Source of the DNA: Desulfitobacterium sp038181555
Lineage (GTDB): Bacteria; Bacillota; Desulfitobacteriia; Desulfitobacteriales; Desulfitobacteriaceae
Assembly (NCBI RefSeq): GCF_038181555.1
Contig: NZ_JBBWUA010000003.1
Span: 1 to 64,000, forward strand
Direction of reading: 5' to 3'
DNA length: 64,000 nt
Shown: positions 1 to 8,613 of the stretch, piece by piece
How the letters are laid out: every line of letters starts with the position of its first letter
How positions within the stretch are numbered: the stretch's first letter is position 1
Made by a program: the position numbers and the translations under genes
Notes under the pieces: model-generated
What the model saw: only the letters and a program-made list of their open reading frames with translations
Told to the model about the DNA's origin: nothing
The model's database searches: none

Positions 1-181
1 CCGATCCACACTGGCTGTAATTCGGAATCATGTCAAATTCCTTGGCGATTGAGATGGCAATCTGATTATCTTTACCCAAGTTAGACACAATACATTGGCT
101 GTGAACGTCGCAATTTTGTTCTGAGCTGTGTATCAATTGCCCACCTTTATTGCAAAATACGCAAGTTTTATTCGATTCCAT
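1..181 (-). CDS. Hypothetical Cys-rich small protein, C-terminus cut by window edge
   Basis: An ATG at 181 on the minus strand opens a frame that runs off the left edge after 60 codons. A GAGG-type ribosome binding site lies just upstream. The visible N-terminus has a CxxC pair (TCVFCNKGG, residues 6-14) and further cysteines, which suggests a zinc or metal site, but I do not recognise the family. It follows tatA on the same strand; no clear terminator separates them, so co-transcription is possible. The C-terminal part and full length are unknown. Confidence 0.55.
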   Translation of the reverse strand, partial: MESNKTCVFCNKGGQLIHSSEQNCDVHSQCIVSNLGKDNQIAISIAKEFDMIPNYSQCGS

Positions 182-307
182 CCTCTGCATCTCCCTCTCA
201 AGTCTATCTCTAGTTTCAAATTGTTTTATGTGTAGACTCTACTATGAAAGTCCTTTTAATATACCATTGGAGATTATTGCAGAGCAATGGGCATATTTTC
301 CTTCAGT

Positions 308-514
308 CTACTCTTCTTTTTCTTCCTTAGGGTTTACCTTCTTCTCCTCACTGATGATCTCAGCATCAACTGTATTCATTTCCCTCCGAAAATTCTTAAC
401 ACTCTTATTCAACGACTTTCCGACCTCAGGAAGCTTTCCTGGGCCAAAAATAAGGAGAGCAATAATAAGTAAAATAACGGCTACCATTGGTGTAATCATC
501 CCAAAAGTTATCAT
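308..514 (-). CDS. tatA: Sec-independent protein translocase subunit TatA/TatE
   Basis: TatA forms the pore-like assembly that moves folded proteins across the cytoplasmic membrane. This 68-residue protein has the family layout: a short N-terminus, one membrane helix (about residues 7-22), the hinge motif FGPGKLPE (23-30), an amphipathic helix, and a charged Glu/Lys-rich tail. The start has a GAGGTGAAGAT ribosome binding site. TatC is not in the window, so this is a separately encoded TatA. It is relevant here because three genes in the window (13146-14930, 34695-36503, 44868-46433) encode proteins with twin-arginine signals. The family call is firm; TatA versus TatE cannot be separated from sequence. 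Confidence 0.92.
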   Translation of the reverse strand: MITFGMITPMVAVILLIIALLIFGPGKLPEVGKSLNKSVKNFRREMNTVDAEIISEEKKVNPKEEKEE

Positions 515-683
515 ATCTTCACCTCAATTTCTTTAGTCCATTTAAAAATCTAGTTATTTTATATTACCCAGATTTCAAATAATCTTGTCTTCATTATATA
601 GTAGTCACCCATTTATTGCTAGAATCTTATTAACAACTATCAAGTAGAAACATTAATCAGAAATCACCTTAAACAAATTATAT

Positions 684-727
684 AAAAGGGCTTAGCCGTG
701 AGTCTAACACTTCACGTCTAAGCCCTA
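684..727 (-). terminator. Rho-independent terminator of the rubredoxin-like gene
   Basis: An imperfect inverted repeat (AGGGCTTAG arm near 688 pairing with CTAAGCCCT ending at 726) is followed on the minus strand by TTTTATATAA. It sits about 60 bases past the stop of the gene at 788-1123. Confidence 0.75.
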
Positions 728-787
728 ATTTTGCAAATTGCATAGTCAAATCAAGAGAACCTGAATCACCTACAGCAGTTTACAGGA

Positions 788-1123
788 TTACCATTTACCC
801 ACTTTCATATGGGCAGCTAATTCAGCTTTGCATCTTTGTTTCATGGTCCAAGCTTCATTGATCGCTTTTTCGAAGGTAATCACACAGTTAGGATCCAAAT
901 TATCTTCGATGCCTTCTTGGCTAAGCTTAATAATCTTGTCAGCCAACGCGATAACTTCCATGTGGATCACGTTAGTCTTGTCTGAACGGTAAACTTTTTC
1001 AGCGGCTTCGCTTGAAAGTTCTTCAAACTTCTCCGCTGGAGCACCGCATTTAGGACATTTTTCTGGTGCAACTTCACCTTCGCCAATAAAACCGCAGACT
1101 GTACACTTAAATAATTTTTTCAT
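788..1123 (-). CDS. Rubredoxin-like domain protein
   Basis: The N-terminus has four cysteines in two CxxC knuckles (C7/C10 and C23/C26, the second as CPKCGAP), the iron site of the rubredoxin-like domain found at the end of rubrerythrins. Residues 35-111 are helical and lack an obvious diiron ExxH pattern of full rubrerythrin, so this is a stand-alone electron carrier with an extra helical domain rather than a peroxidase. It has its own ribosome binding site (GGAGGGTCACTG region) and terminator, so it is probably monocistronic. A role in electron transfer or oxidative-stress defence in an anaerobe is inferred from the family. Confidence 0.8.
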   Translation of the reverse strand: MKKLFKCTVCGFIGEGEVAPEKCPKCGAPAEKFEELSSEAAEKVYRSDKTNVIHMEVIALADKIIKLSQEGIEDNLDPNCVITFEKAINEAWTMKQRCKAELAAHMKVGKW

Positions 1124-1289
1124 CAGTGACCCTCCTTCATATTTATCAAAACAATTTTGATAGGGTGCCTTAGTTTATATTATTTACAATTCTATATTGT
1201 TTTTAAAAACCCTTCATTTTAAGGCAAATACTTTATTTCATTTTCTCGTCATCCATGCTATTTTCCTCATCTATGCTATTTGATTTCCC

Positions 1290-1616
1290 TCACTCTATGA
1301 CTTGTTCAACCAAGCGGGCAACATTTTGGAGGTCGATAAAACGACTTTCTCTGAGTATTTCCTTTCCCTCGTGCATAACTAGAAGAGTGGGCACAGTAAA
1401 GACCAAGGTTTGACCGGCCACTTCCCTATGTTTCTCGATATCGATTTCCACCACTGGGATATTATATTCGTTCGCTAATTTCAATACCTTGGGCATAAAG
1501 ACATGGCAAACGTTGCAACTGGAAGAACTGAAGTAGAGAAGGTTAAGTTTCTTTACCTTCAGTAATTGTTCCAGATGTTGTTGATTTTGAAGAATGTGAT
1601 GAATTTCACGGGTCAT
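1290..1616 (-). CDS. Thioredoxin family protein
   Basis: This 108-residue protein has a thioredoxin fold signature: a beta strand leading to CNVC (C34/C37) and the cis-proline motif FTVPTLLV near residues 74-81. The active site differs from the classical CGPC, so redox potential and partners probably differ; similar CxxC variants occur in thioredoxin-like proteins of Clostridia. No signal peptide is present, so it acts in the cytosol. The start is supported by AGGAG seven bases upstream of ATG. It lies 47 bases downstream of the ABC permease gene on the same strand and may be co-transcribed. Confidence 0.85.
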   Translation of the reverse strand: MTREIHHILQNQQHLEQLLKVKKLNLLYFSSSSCNVCHVFMPKVLKLANEYNIPVVEIDIEKHREVAGQTLVFTVPTLLVMHEGKEILRESRFIDLQNVARLVEQVIE

Positions 1617-1663
1617 TCTTAACTCCTACCTTCATTATTCTTTAAAGAGATGCTTAAACACCT

Positions 1664-3508
1664 CTACTTCTTCTTTTTCTTCTTACTCGTAATTATTTCT
1701 ACTCGGAAGCCTTTTCTACTTTGTCGCACCGTGGCAGCCATAAATCCAAAAAATACGGTTGCCCATACGATTAAGGTAACCGGAGCCCCAATGAGCACCC
1801 GAGCCCAAGTGGTCCAAAGCAAGGGGCGACTAAGGAGGTAAAGAGCGTAGAGAAGGGCTGACCAGAATCCGCCTTCATAGGTATAGGGAGGAAGTCCTTG
1901 CAGAAATACTACCAACTCATCGGGACGGAATAGATAGAGAAGTCCTATGGACAATAAGAGAACGAACAGCATATTGACGAAGTACATAAATAAAGAACCA
2001 CCGGGTGAAATGCGCTGCTGCGGACTATCCGGATTAAACCGGCAGTTATTGATCGAGTAAAACAGTCCGATGGAGCTGGAACCAAAAGAGAGGAAGATCG
2101 CACCGATGGCCAAGGCTAGGATCATAGTGGTGCTTAGATTAATAGCCACCGCTGTTCCCACCAACAAAGCTTCCATCAAAACTAACGTGGGCAGTACAGC
2201 CGCCAACAGTTTCCCCCAAACCACGGGCCATCCCCCTAGAGGAACGCTGTTCAAAAGCCAATCGGATTCCCCTTCTCGGCCAAAGGATTGGAGGGCCATG
2301 TTTCCGCTAAACATAATGGTATACATGATGAAGATCGTGATCAGCGAGCTCTCCGAACCCGGAGTGGCTGCAAAGAGGTACTGGGCAATGAAGAAGGCCA
2401 TAATAATCAAAGGAGTTAGATAACCAAACCACTCTCGACTATCCCGCTTTAAGTAAAGCAAGTCTTTCTTCGCGACAGACCAAGCACCGTACAGCAAGGA
2501 GGCCTTCTGTGTACTTACTTCATCCTGAGTTAAAAAGCTCTTGACAGGAGATTGCTGAGATTGCTTTGCTACAGAGGAATCTGAAGCAACAGTCATCGAG
2601 CTAGTTTTCCGCTGTTTAGTCCTCTGCCGTCCACCCTCTCCTTGACTGAGGGAGATAAATCCCCTGCGGAACCCCCGTTCCACTAAATTAAAGGCAAGAA
2701 TGAAGAGCAAGACTCCCACAAAGAGGATCAGGAGACTCCACCCGAGACCGCTTAAAAATTCTCCCGAAATCCCAGCTACTAAAGACTGGGCACCCCAGCC
2801 CCAAGGAAAATAATTCATGACGTTTAGGAGCTCTTGATTGCCTGTAAACCAAGCCGACATATCGACTTTTTCATCCTGATTCATGAGCATATTAGGAATT
2901 TGAAAAAATAGGGCAATCATAATACCCGCCAAAGCACCGATAAAACCAACAGCTTCCTTACTACGATGGGGTGGGACAAGGCGCATGACCAGCATATTGA
3001 GAAGCTCAGCGATAGCCGTTCCCAAGGCTAATAACCCTAAAGTTACCAATACTACTAAGACATAAAAGGCAACCCCTGCCTGAAAAAATAGACCATAAAA
3101 AAAACCCGGCAAAAACACGAAGAAAGCGGCCGCAACTAAATTGCTACCGATGACAGTCAGAGACTTAACCGCAAATACAGCTTTGAGGGAAACGGGTGCC
3201 ATAAAAAGCAGTTCTAAATCCTCCGACATATAGAGAGTAGCAAAGGCTGCCGTAATCCCAAAGAAGATCTGACTTACTAATCCCCCCAGAAAGAGCAAGG
3301 AAAGAAATCCCTGAAGGGCTTCGTAAGTCATCGATTCTAAAGCCCCGTAAGCTAGGTAACCCAAAGAAGAAATGAAGGCAAGGATACCTAATGCAATCAA
3401 CAAGCCCACAAGGATGGTTTTCTTGGCACGGTACCGAAATTTGTTCCAAGACACGCGAAGTTGGCTTCTTAAGAGCAGCATAAAATCTTGACCGAAGGAC
3501 TGGCTCAC
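1664..3508 (-). CDS. ABC exporter permease, large multi-span membrane protein
   Basis: The 614-residue protein has two blocks of about five to six membrane helices separated by a hydrophilic linker (about residues 285-345), and ends in a lysine tail. It matches the layout of putative ABC exporter permeases of Firmicutes (PF16962-like). The GTG start at 3508 overlaps the TGA stop of the ATPase gene as GTGA, which indicates translational coupling and a two-gene exporter. No substrate-binding lipoprotein is nearby, consistent with export. The substrate is unknown; such pairs are often linked to peptide or antibiotic efflux, but nothing here proves that. Confidence 0.8.
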   Translation of the reverse strand: MSQSFGQDFMLLLRSQLRVSWNKFRYRAKKTILVGLLIALGILAFISSLGYLAYGALESMTYEALQGFLSLLFLGGLVSQIFFGITAAFATLYMSEDLELLFMAPVSLKAVFAVKSLTVIGSNLVAAAFFVFLPGFFYGLFFQAGVAFYVLVVLVTLGLLALGTAIAELLNMLVMRLVPPHRSKEAVGFIGALAGIMIALFFQIPNMLMNQDEKVDMSAWFTGNQELLNVMNYFPWGWGAQSLVAGISGEFLSGLGWSLLILFVGVLLFILAFNLVERGFRRGFISLSQGEGGRQRTKQRKTSSMTVASDSSVAKQSQQSPVKSFLTQDEVSTQKASLLYGAWSVAKKDLLYLKRDSREWFGYLTPLIIMAFFIAQYLFAATPGSESSLITIFIMYTIMFSGNMALQSFGREGESDWLLNSVPLGGWPVVWGKLLAAVLPTLVLMEALLVGTAVAINLSTTMILALAIGAIFLSFGSSSIGLFYSINNCRFNPDSPQQRISPGGSLFMYFVNMLFVLLLSIGLLYLFRPDELVVFLQGLPPYTYEGGFWSALLYALYLLSRPLLWTTWARVLIGAPVTLIVWATVFFGFMAATVRQSRKGFRVEIITSKKKKKK

Positions 3509-4284
3509 TGGCGATCCCCCTCCAAGCTTTTGAGTAGTTCGTCATTTTCCTGTCCACCCGTGAGCTCCAGAAAGATATCTTCGAGACTTTCTCCACCATG
3601 ACCGACCTTTTGACGCAATTCCTCAGGACTTCCTTGGGCGATAAGTTGTCCTGATTTGAGAATACCTACCCGATGGCACATTCGTTCGGCAATTTCCAAG
3701 ATATGCGTAGAGATAAAGACCGCTACTCCTTGCTTGGCTAGTTCTTGTAAGACATCCTTTAAAAGCCGAGCACTGGCCGGATCAAGCCCTACCGTCGGTT
3801 CATCCAAGAGTATTACCTTGGGCTGGTGAATGAGGGCAGAAGCTAGGACGACTTTTTGGCGCATACCATGGGAGTATCCTTCTAAGAGTTCATCCGCTCG
3901 TTGTGAAAGACCAAACATCTCCATGAGTTGCTCAGCTCTTTTCCGAGTAATGTCCTTAGGTATCCGATAAAGAGCCCCCATCAGCTGTAGAAATTCCCAA
4001 GCCGAAAGCTTGCCGTAGAGTTTAGGTTGATCAGGAACATAGGCCATCATGGCTTTAGCTTCAGTTGACTGCTTGCGCAGATCATATCCACAGATAAAGG
4101 CTTCTCCTGCACTAGGCTCCATCAGACCAGTCAACATTTTGATGGTCGTGGTCTTCCCTGCTCCATTGGGACCAAGAAAGCCAAAAATCTCCCCTCCCTT
4201 AACCTCAAGATTAAGGCCGTCAACCACGGGGACATCCCCATAGCGCTTAGTTAATTGATGGGTCCGGATTAGTGCCTGATCCAT
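3505..4284 (-). CDS. ABC transporter ATP-binding protein
   Basis: A standard nucleotide-binding subunit: Walker A GPNGAGKTT (residues 38-46), signature YSHGMRQK, Walker B VILLDEPTVGLDP and the switch STHILEIAE. It should bind ATP at the inner membrane face and power the permease whose gene overlaps its stop codon. The sequence belongs to the ABC-2/CcmA-like exporter type. Upstream (4334-4376) lies a 21-bp tandem repeat in the region shared with the divergent gene at 4509, a possible control site. Confidence 0.92.
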   Translation of the reverse strand: MDQALIRTHQLTKRYGDVPVVDGLNLEVKGGEIFGFLGPNGAGKTTTIKMLTGLMEPSAGEAFICGYDLRKQSTEAKAMMAYVPDQPKLYGKLSAWEFLQLMGALYRIPKDITRKRAEQLMEMFGLSQRADELLEGYSHGMRQKVVLASALIHQPKVILLDEPTVGLDPASARLLKDVLQELAKQGVAVFISTHILEIAERMCHRVGILKSGQLIAQGSPEELRQKVGHGGESLEDIFLELTGGQENDELLKSLEGDRQ

Positions 4285-4333
4285 AGGTTAACTCCCTTCT
4301 ACGGATTCTTGTATATTAATAGTTTGGTACTCA

Positions 4334-4376
4334 AAAAGATATTCTAATCACTAAAAAAGACATTCTAATCACTAAA
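4334..4376. repeat. Two tandem 21-bp direct repeats in a divergent promoter region
   Basis: The unit AAAAAGAYATTCTAATCACTA occurs twice with a 21-bp period, exactly two helical turns, between the ABC operon (minus) and the membrane protein gene at 4509 (plus). The spacing suits side-by-side binding of a regulator, but none is encoded next to it. Binding is inference. Confidence 0.55.
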
Positions 4377-4508
4377 TAAGTGCTGACAAAAAGCAAAAGC
4401 AGGAATTCATACTCCCCGCCTCTAGCTTTTGCATTAAAATCCTCTTCTAAGGAAATTATAGCCAATATATGGTGTGTTATCAAGAACTTCAAGCTTAAGG
4501 AGTAGATA

Positions 4509-5123
4509 ATGGATAGGAAAAGATCATTTATCTTTTGGCTTTATATCTTATTATGCGCCTCGATTATCCCCATGTTTCTTGTCCATCTTGCCAGTTTCAA
4601 CTGGTTATCTACGGGGATGTGCCTTCTCACATGGCTATTCATGTCTATTCCATTTCTGTTGGAGAAAAAATACAAGCTACTCATCCCCCAAGGCTTTCTT
4701 ACAGTCTTGTTCCTCTTTTTCTATGCTTCAATGTTTCTCGGTACCGCCAACCATTTCTATATACGATTTTGGTGGTGGGACAAGATGCTCCACGGGTCTT
4801 CTGGATTAATTTTTGCTCAGATGGGTTTATTATTAATGATGTACCTGAATCCTACCCTTGAGCAAGAGAGTCGACACAACCGTATCCTTGCCGCACTATT
4901 TGCCTTTTCCTTCTCTGTTGCTGCCGGTGGAGTGTGGGAGATCTATGAGTATTCTATGGATAGTATCTTTGGCACCCTCTATCAAGGGGTAGGAATCGAT
5001 GATACCATGTTAGATATTATCCTGGATGCGCTCGGGGCATTGTTTTTCGCCTTTGTTCTATACTTTGGTCCTTATTCTAAATTCAAGCGCTTGCTTAATA
5101 TTCTCTCTGTGATGAAGAAGTAA
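4509..5123 (+). CDS. Polytopic membrane protein, DUF2238/YjdF-like
   Basis: The 204-residue protein has about six membrane helices. The conserved-looking parts are WWDKMLHGSSGLIFAQ (about 95-110) and GGVWEIYEYSMD followed by DDTMLDIILDALGALFF, an acidic/histidine pattern seen in the DUF2238/YjdF membrane family of unknown function. The charged residues inside helices could form a metal or proton site. It is alone on the plus strand. Its last 52 bases overlap, in antisense, the end of the ABC permease gene at 5072. Family assignment is by resemblance only. Confidence 0.7.
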   Translation: MDRKRSFIFWLYILLCASIIPMFLVHLASFNWLSTGMCLLTWLFMSIPFLLEKKYKLLIPQGFLTVLFLFFYASMFLGTANHFYIRFWWWDKMLHGSSGLIFAQMGLLLMMYLNPTLEQESRHNRILAALFAFSFSVAAGGVWEIYEYSMDSIFGTLYQGVGIDDTMLDIILDALGALFFAFVLYFGPYSKFKRLLNILSVMKK

Positions 5124-5875
5124 GTTGTGGTTATTAGAGCAGAAATAATAAGGGTAAAGACGATAAAGAAGTGAATCTGAGTCTCCATCGAATGGAAATT
5201 TGCTGAGTTAATTACAAAATTGTGGTCATAGTTATAGCCTAGGATTGTTGTGATTACCATGGTGATAATTTGGGTTAAAGTATTGAGACCGATAAAAGCA
5301 GCAAAGGAAGCTAGGACGCGGTGCTGATTGAATAAGCTGCCGATGGCAATGGATGCATAGAGGATCAAAATCGCCGAGGCTAAAGAAAAGATGATTCCAA
5401 GGATAGCCTCGAAGGAATACAGATAGATAGAAGCGCCTAGAAAATCAGATACTTCTTGTATGGACGGCCCTAACTCTCCGATGAACCGTCCCCAGTCCCC
5501 CGCTCGATAGCCGATCATGACAATGGAGATCATAGCAATAACAATGCTGAGCACGACCCAAAACATGGAAATCAGCATTTTGCTGACGATGTGCTGCCAA
5601 GGCTTAACAGGTAAAGTAAACATGAGGTAGCCTTCTTCGGAGAGAAGGTTCTTATAGAAGCGTTGAATGGTCATAATCAAGGTCATAACAAACATGCCAA
5701 CCATTACCGAAATATACATGACCATACTGATCACAGCAGGTGTTCCCCACTGTTGTCCCGCGCTGAAGGCGTGCGTTAAGCGTGCAATCAGGGCAAAGGC
5801 TAGGGCAGCCAGAAATAAGGGCAGGAAGATTCGCCCTGTGGCCTTAAGTTCGTATTTCATAAGTTTGCTTAACAT
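5072..5875 (-). CDS. ABC transporter permease of the YtrA-type operon
   Basis: This 267-residue protein has six predicted membrane helices and no catalytic motif, the usual form of an ABC-2-like permease. It is the last gene of a GntR-ATPase-permease operon; its start overlaps the end of the ATPase gene by seven bases. Similar three-gene sets (ytr/bcr-like) respond to cell-wall antibiotics in Firmicutes, but that role is inferred from family. The 3' end overlaps the convergent gene 4509-5123 by 52 bases, so the two messages can form an antisense duplex. Confidence 0.85.
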   Translation of the reverse strand: MLSKLMKYELKATGRIFLPLFLAALAFALIARLTHAFSAGQQWGTPAVISMVMYISVMVGMFVMTLIMTIQRFYKNLLSEEGYLMFTLPVKPWQHIVSKMLISMFWVVLSIVIAMISIVMIGYRAGDWGRFIGELGPSIQEVSDFLGASIYLYSFEAILGIIFSLASAILILYASIAIGSLFNQHRVLASFAAFIGLNTLTQIITMVITTILGYNYDHNFVINSANFHSMETQIHFFIVFTLIISALITTTYFFITERILSKRLNLE

Positions 5876-6567
5876 TTGAACACCTCCCGGAATAAGGCAT
5901 CAACAGACTTACCCTTTTCACTGCGAATTTCATCCACTGTCGAGGTCAATGCTACTTGCCCTTGATTAATGAATACCACATAGTCAAGAATATTTTCAAT
6001 TTCTGAAATGAGGTGCGTGGAGATAAGGACAGTTGCCTTCTCGTTATAATTACTTAAAATCGTTTTCAAGATATAGTCACGTGCTGCTGGGTCCACTCCA
6101 CCAATGGGCTCATCTAAAAGATAAAGATCCGCTTCACGGCTCATGACCAGAATCAATTGGACCTTCTCCTTGGTTCCCTTGGACATGGTTTTCAAGCGAT
6201 CGTTGGGATTTATATTGAGGTTTTTCAGCATATCGTAAGCCTTCTCCGGCTTAAAATCCTCGTAAAAATCCTGGAAGAGTTCAATAATTTGATGAACCTT
6301 CATCCAATCGTTGAGATAGGTTTTTTCCGGGAGGTACGAGATAAGCTTCTTAGTCTCGATTCCAGGTCTCTTTCCCGCAATAAGAATCTCACCACTAGTA
6401 GGGGTCAATAGCTCATTGGCCAACTTAATGAGGGTGCTTTTGCCGCTACCATTTGGTCCTAACAGGCCCACGATCTGACCTAGCTCTAAAGTCAAATTAA
6501 AATTACTTAAGGCGACCTTGGAACCATATTTTTTTGTCAATCCCTTGCATTCTAGGATCGGAGTCAT
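5869..6567 (-). CDS. ABC transporter ATP-binding protein of the YtrA-type operon
   Basis: A 232-residue ATPase with Walker A GPNGSGKST (about 36-44), a signature region reading MSKGTKEKV in place of the classical LSGGQ, Walker B LYLLDEPIGGVDP, and a STHLISEIE switch. The degenerate signature is normal in the YtrB/BcrA-like exporter group. It overlaps the regulator gene by one base and the permease gene by seven, so all three are translated together. It drives an exporter of unknown substrate. Confidence 0.9.
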   Translation of the reverse strand: MTPILECKGLTKKYGSKVALSNFNLTLELGQIVGLLGPNGSGKSTLIKLANELLTPTSGEILIAGKRPGIETKKLISYLPEKTYLNDWMKVHQIIELFQDFYEDFKPEKAYDMLKNLNINPNDRLKTMSKGTKEKVQLILVMSREADLYLLDEPIGGVDPAARDYILKTILSNYNEKATVLISTHLISEIENILDYVVFINQGQVALTSTVDEIRSEKGKSVDALFREVFKC

Positions 6568-6935
6568 TATCTCATCTCCTCCGCTAACTTATTGATGATA
6601 GTTAAAACCTCTTTTCGGTCAAAGCCCATCATTTTCATTTTTTCGAGAAATTCGAGAATCTGCTCTTGGGCAACTTTTGTTTTTACCAGCTCTACCATTC
6701 GTGCATCCTCCGTTACCGACCGACCGCTCGTGCGGTAGGTAATAATCAATCCATCTTCTTCTAATCTGGCTAAGGCTCTCTGCATGGTGTTGGGATTAAC
6801 GGCTGCTTCTTGGGCCATATCCCGAACCGATGGGAGCTTCGATCCTAAGGGGTACACTCCAGAAAAAATGTTTAACTGAATCTGTTCAATGAGTTGGGTG
6901 TATATGGGTCTGTCATTTTTTAGTTCCCATGACAT
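6567..6935 (-). CDS. GntR family transcriptional regulator, YtrA subfamily
   Basis: The 122-residue protein has an N-terminal winged helix (PIYTQLIEQIQ, then SKLPSVRDMAQEAAVNPNTMQRAL near 32-55) and a short C-terminal helical part of about 45 residues. That short effector-less tail defines the YtrA subfamily, which usually represses a downstream ABC operon. It is the first gene of its operon, and a 42-bp palindrome (6953-6994) begins 18 bases upstream of the ATG, the expected place for autoregulation. Confidence 0.92.
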   Translation of the reverse strand: MSWELKNDRPIYTQLIEQIQLNIFSGVYPLGSKLPSVRDMAQEAAVNPNTMQRALARLEEDGLIITYRTSGRSVTEDARMVELVKTKVAQEQILEFLEKMKMMGFDRKEVLTIINKLAEEMR

Positions 6936-6952
6936 GGTCTCACCTCTTGTTT

Positions 6953-6994
6953 TGATGTATTATTGTATTAAGCCCTTAATACAATAATACATCA
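6953..6994. promoter_or_regulatory. Perfect 20-bp inverted repeat, probable YtrA-type operator
   Basis: Two 20-base arms (6953-6972 and 6975-6994) are exact reverse complements around a two-base CC centre. The core reads TGTATTAAG-CC-CTTAATACA, like known operators of YtrA-type GntR repressors. It lies immediately upstream of the regulator gene and can overlap its promoter. Protein binding is inferred from position and family. Confidence 0.8.
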
Positions 6995-7041
6995 TTCTCT
7001 TCCGATGTCAAGATAGATGTAAAATATTTAATATAAATAGA

Positions 7042-7098
7042 AAGCCATGACTCGGAGCCTATTCCTCTTTATTGAGCAATATCTCCAAATCATGGCTA
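7042..7098 (-). terminator. Possible terminator hairpin after the flavin reductase-like gene
   Basis: AGCCATGA (7042-7049) pairs with TCATGGCT (7091-7098), and CTCGGAG/CTCC extend the stem. The minus strand then reads TTCTATTTATATT, only a weak U-tract. It could equally be an upstream regulatory hairpin. Confidence 0.45.
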
Positions 7099-7188
7099 TT
7101 CAAATACATTTGTTTTCAGATCTTCACTCTGCTAAACTCAATGGTCAAATCTAGTTTTTTCGTTATGCGATAGCAAAATTTCTATTAG

Positions 7189-7701
7189 TTATTCCTCCAC
7201 AAGAATTTTTTCGATTTCGACCACATACATGGTGTGGTAATCCTTGAGCGGATAGTTTTTCTCATCGATTCCTGCTTCAGTAAAACACTCGGGCTTTAAC
7301 TCTTGAGCATAAAGCTTCTTGCAAAAGAGGGTGATTCTTGCTTCTTCAAAATAAGGCGTCCCATCTTCGGCCTTCAAAACAGTTAAGCCGGATTCTTTAA
7401 TCTTATCTTCATCTCTGCCTGATACACGGCCCAGATAGCCCAATTGCTTTTTGTGTTTGGAATCAAAGAAAGATAGCGATAAGCTTCCTGAATGATCTAC
7501 AAATTCCTTCGTGTAACGGGTAGGGCGAATGAAAATATAGGCCACATTCTTATTCCATAGTACACCAAATCCCCCCCAAGAGGCTGTCATAGTATTGACT
7601 TTGGTCTCATTGCCTGCGGTGATAAGCATCCACTCTTTATCTAAAAGTTGAAATGGGCTGTGGATAAATTGTTCAGGGCTAATCTCCTTGAATTCACGCA
7701 T
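7189..7701 (-). CDS. Flavin reductase-like (FMN-binding split barrel) protein
   Basis: The 170-residue sequence fits the flavin reductase-like domain: MTASWGG (about 38-44) and VAYIFIRPTRYTKEFVD form the FMN-phosphate loop region, followed by SLSFF and GRVSGRDEDK. Related proteins are NAD(P)H:flavin oxidoreductases or flavoredoxins that move electrons in anaerobes. No signal peptide, so cytosolic. It appears monocistronic. The actual electron partner cannot be told from the sequence. Confidence 0.82.
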   Translation of the reverse strand: MREFKEISPEQFIHSPFQLLDKEWMLITAGNETKVNTMTASWGGFGVLWNKNVAYIFIRPTRYTKEFVDHSGSLSLSFFDSKHKKQLGYLGRVSGRDEDKIKESGLTVLKAEDGTPYFEEARITLFCKKLYAQELKPECFTEAGIDEKNYPLKDYHTMYVVEIEKILVEE

Positions 7702-7790
7702 AATCTGATTCTCCTTTTTAAATAATGTTAAACTTTACTCTATACAATTTTTGTACATATATTGAGTAAAGGTGTGCTGTTGAATCGAAG

Positions 7791-8414
7791 TTATTGAAGG
7801 ATCTCCCTACACCTGATTAAGAACTTCTCTATGGTCTGCTCTTCTTCCTGCTTTTTTTCTTGATTCATTTCTCCTCTACCTAAACGGTCGCATAAACCCA
7901 GAAGAGCAATTTCTTCAATGGAGACCTCTGCGGCCATTTTCTTAACATTGGCAAAAGGCAGTCCCTTGACTACGAAGAGAATTTGCATATGCCAGCGGAC
8001 CATTTTGGCCACTTGCTGTATGAATTGCGCATCTTGGGTTAACTCACTTAGAAATTGACTGGCTAGCATCTCCCCCTCTAAATCATGGTCATAAGAAGTG
8101 ATTCTCCCTTTGCGTATACGGGTCGTGGGAGCTTTACCTAAATCATGAAGCAAGGCAGCCCACATGAATACCTGAGGGCTTTTGCTGTTATGCTTTCTTT
8201 CGGCAGCATTGTCTAGAACCATGAGGGTATGATTCCAGACGCTACCTTCGGGATGGTGCTTCGGAGATTGGGGTGTGTTTTTTAACGTTCCCAGCAGGGT
8301 AAAGGGGTATTCGGTCTCAAATATACCTGTATTGCTTAATTCAATTATGTAGTCTGAGGGTTTATTATCTTTCATAAGCTGATTGTCGATTTCTTGAAAA
8401 GTTAGGCTTATCAT
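7791..8414 (-). CDS. HD domain phosphohydrolase
   Basis: The 207-residue protein carries the metal-binding HD motif LLHDLGK (His90-Asp91) after an upstream histidine region (SVWNHTLMVLDNA, about 58-70), and a later HD-domain histidine (RWHMQI). The arrangement resembles HD domains attached to tRNA nucleotidyltransferases, here as a stand-alone protein. Such enzymes hydrolyse phosphomonoesters or nucleotides using divalent metals; the substrate is not evident. The C-terminus is Glu/Lys-rich. It is followed closely by the flavin reductase-like gene on the same strand. Confidence 0.82.
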   Translation of the reverse strand: MISLTFQEIDNQLMKDNKPSDYIIELSNTGIFETEYPFTLLGTLKNTPQSPKHHPEGSVWNHTLMVLDNAAERKHNSKSPQVFMWAALLHDLGKAPTTRIRKGRITSYDHDLEGEMLASQFLSELTQDAQFIQQVAKMVRWHMQILFVVKGLPFANVKKMAAEVSIEEIALLGLCDRLGRGEMNQEKKQEEEQTIEKFLIRCREILQ

Positions 8415-8573
8415 GTTTCGTTCTCCTTACAGAGTTTAATCTATTCATGATTGTTTCATAGTGTACCCAATGTAGAAAGGTTATTTCACAATTTGCAACG
8501 AAGTTGTATTTCTGGCCTAAATATAGTGACTCAACTGTTAGCTCGACATACAAAAACAACGTGGAAGTCTAGC

Positions 8574-8613
8574 AAAAAAGTGACCCTGCACTCTTAACAT
8601 GCAGGATCACTTT
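8574..8613 (-). terminator. Rho-independent terminator of the propeller lipoprotein gene
   Basis: The arms AAGTGACCCTGCA and TGCAGGATCACTT pair with one mismatch, and the minus strand continues with TTTTTTGC. It lies about 60 bases past the stop at 8673. Confidence 0.85.

Noticed and set aside
150..536. 128-residue plus-strand frame over tatA
   Set aside because: It lies antisense to a clear tatA gene and has no ribosome binding site or family resemblance.
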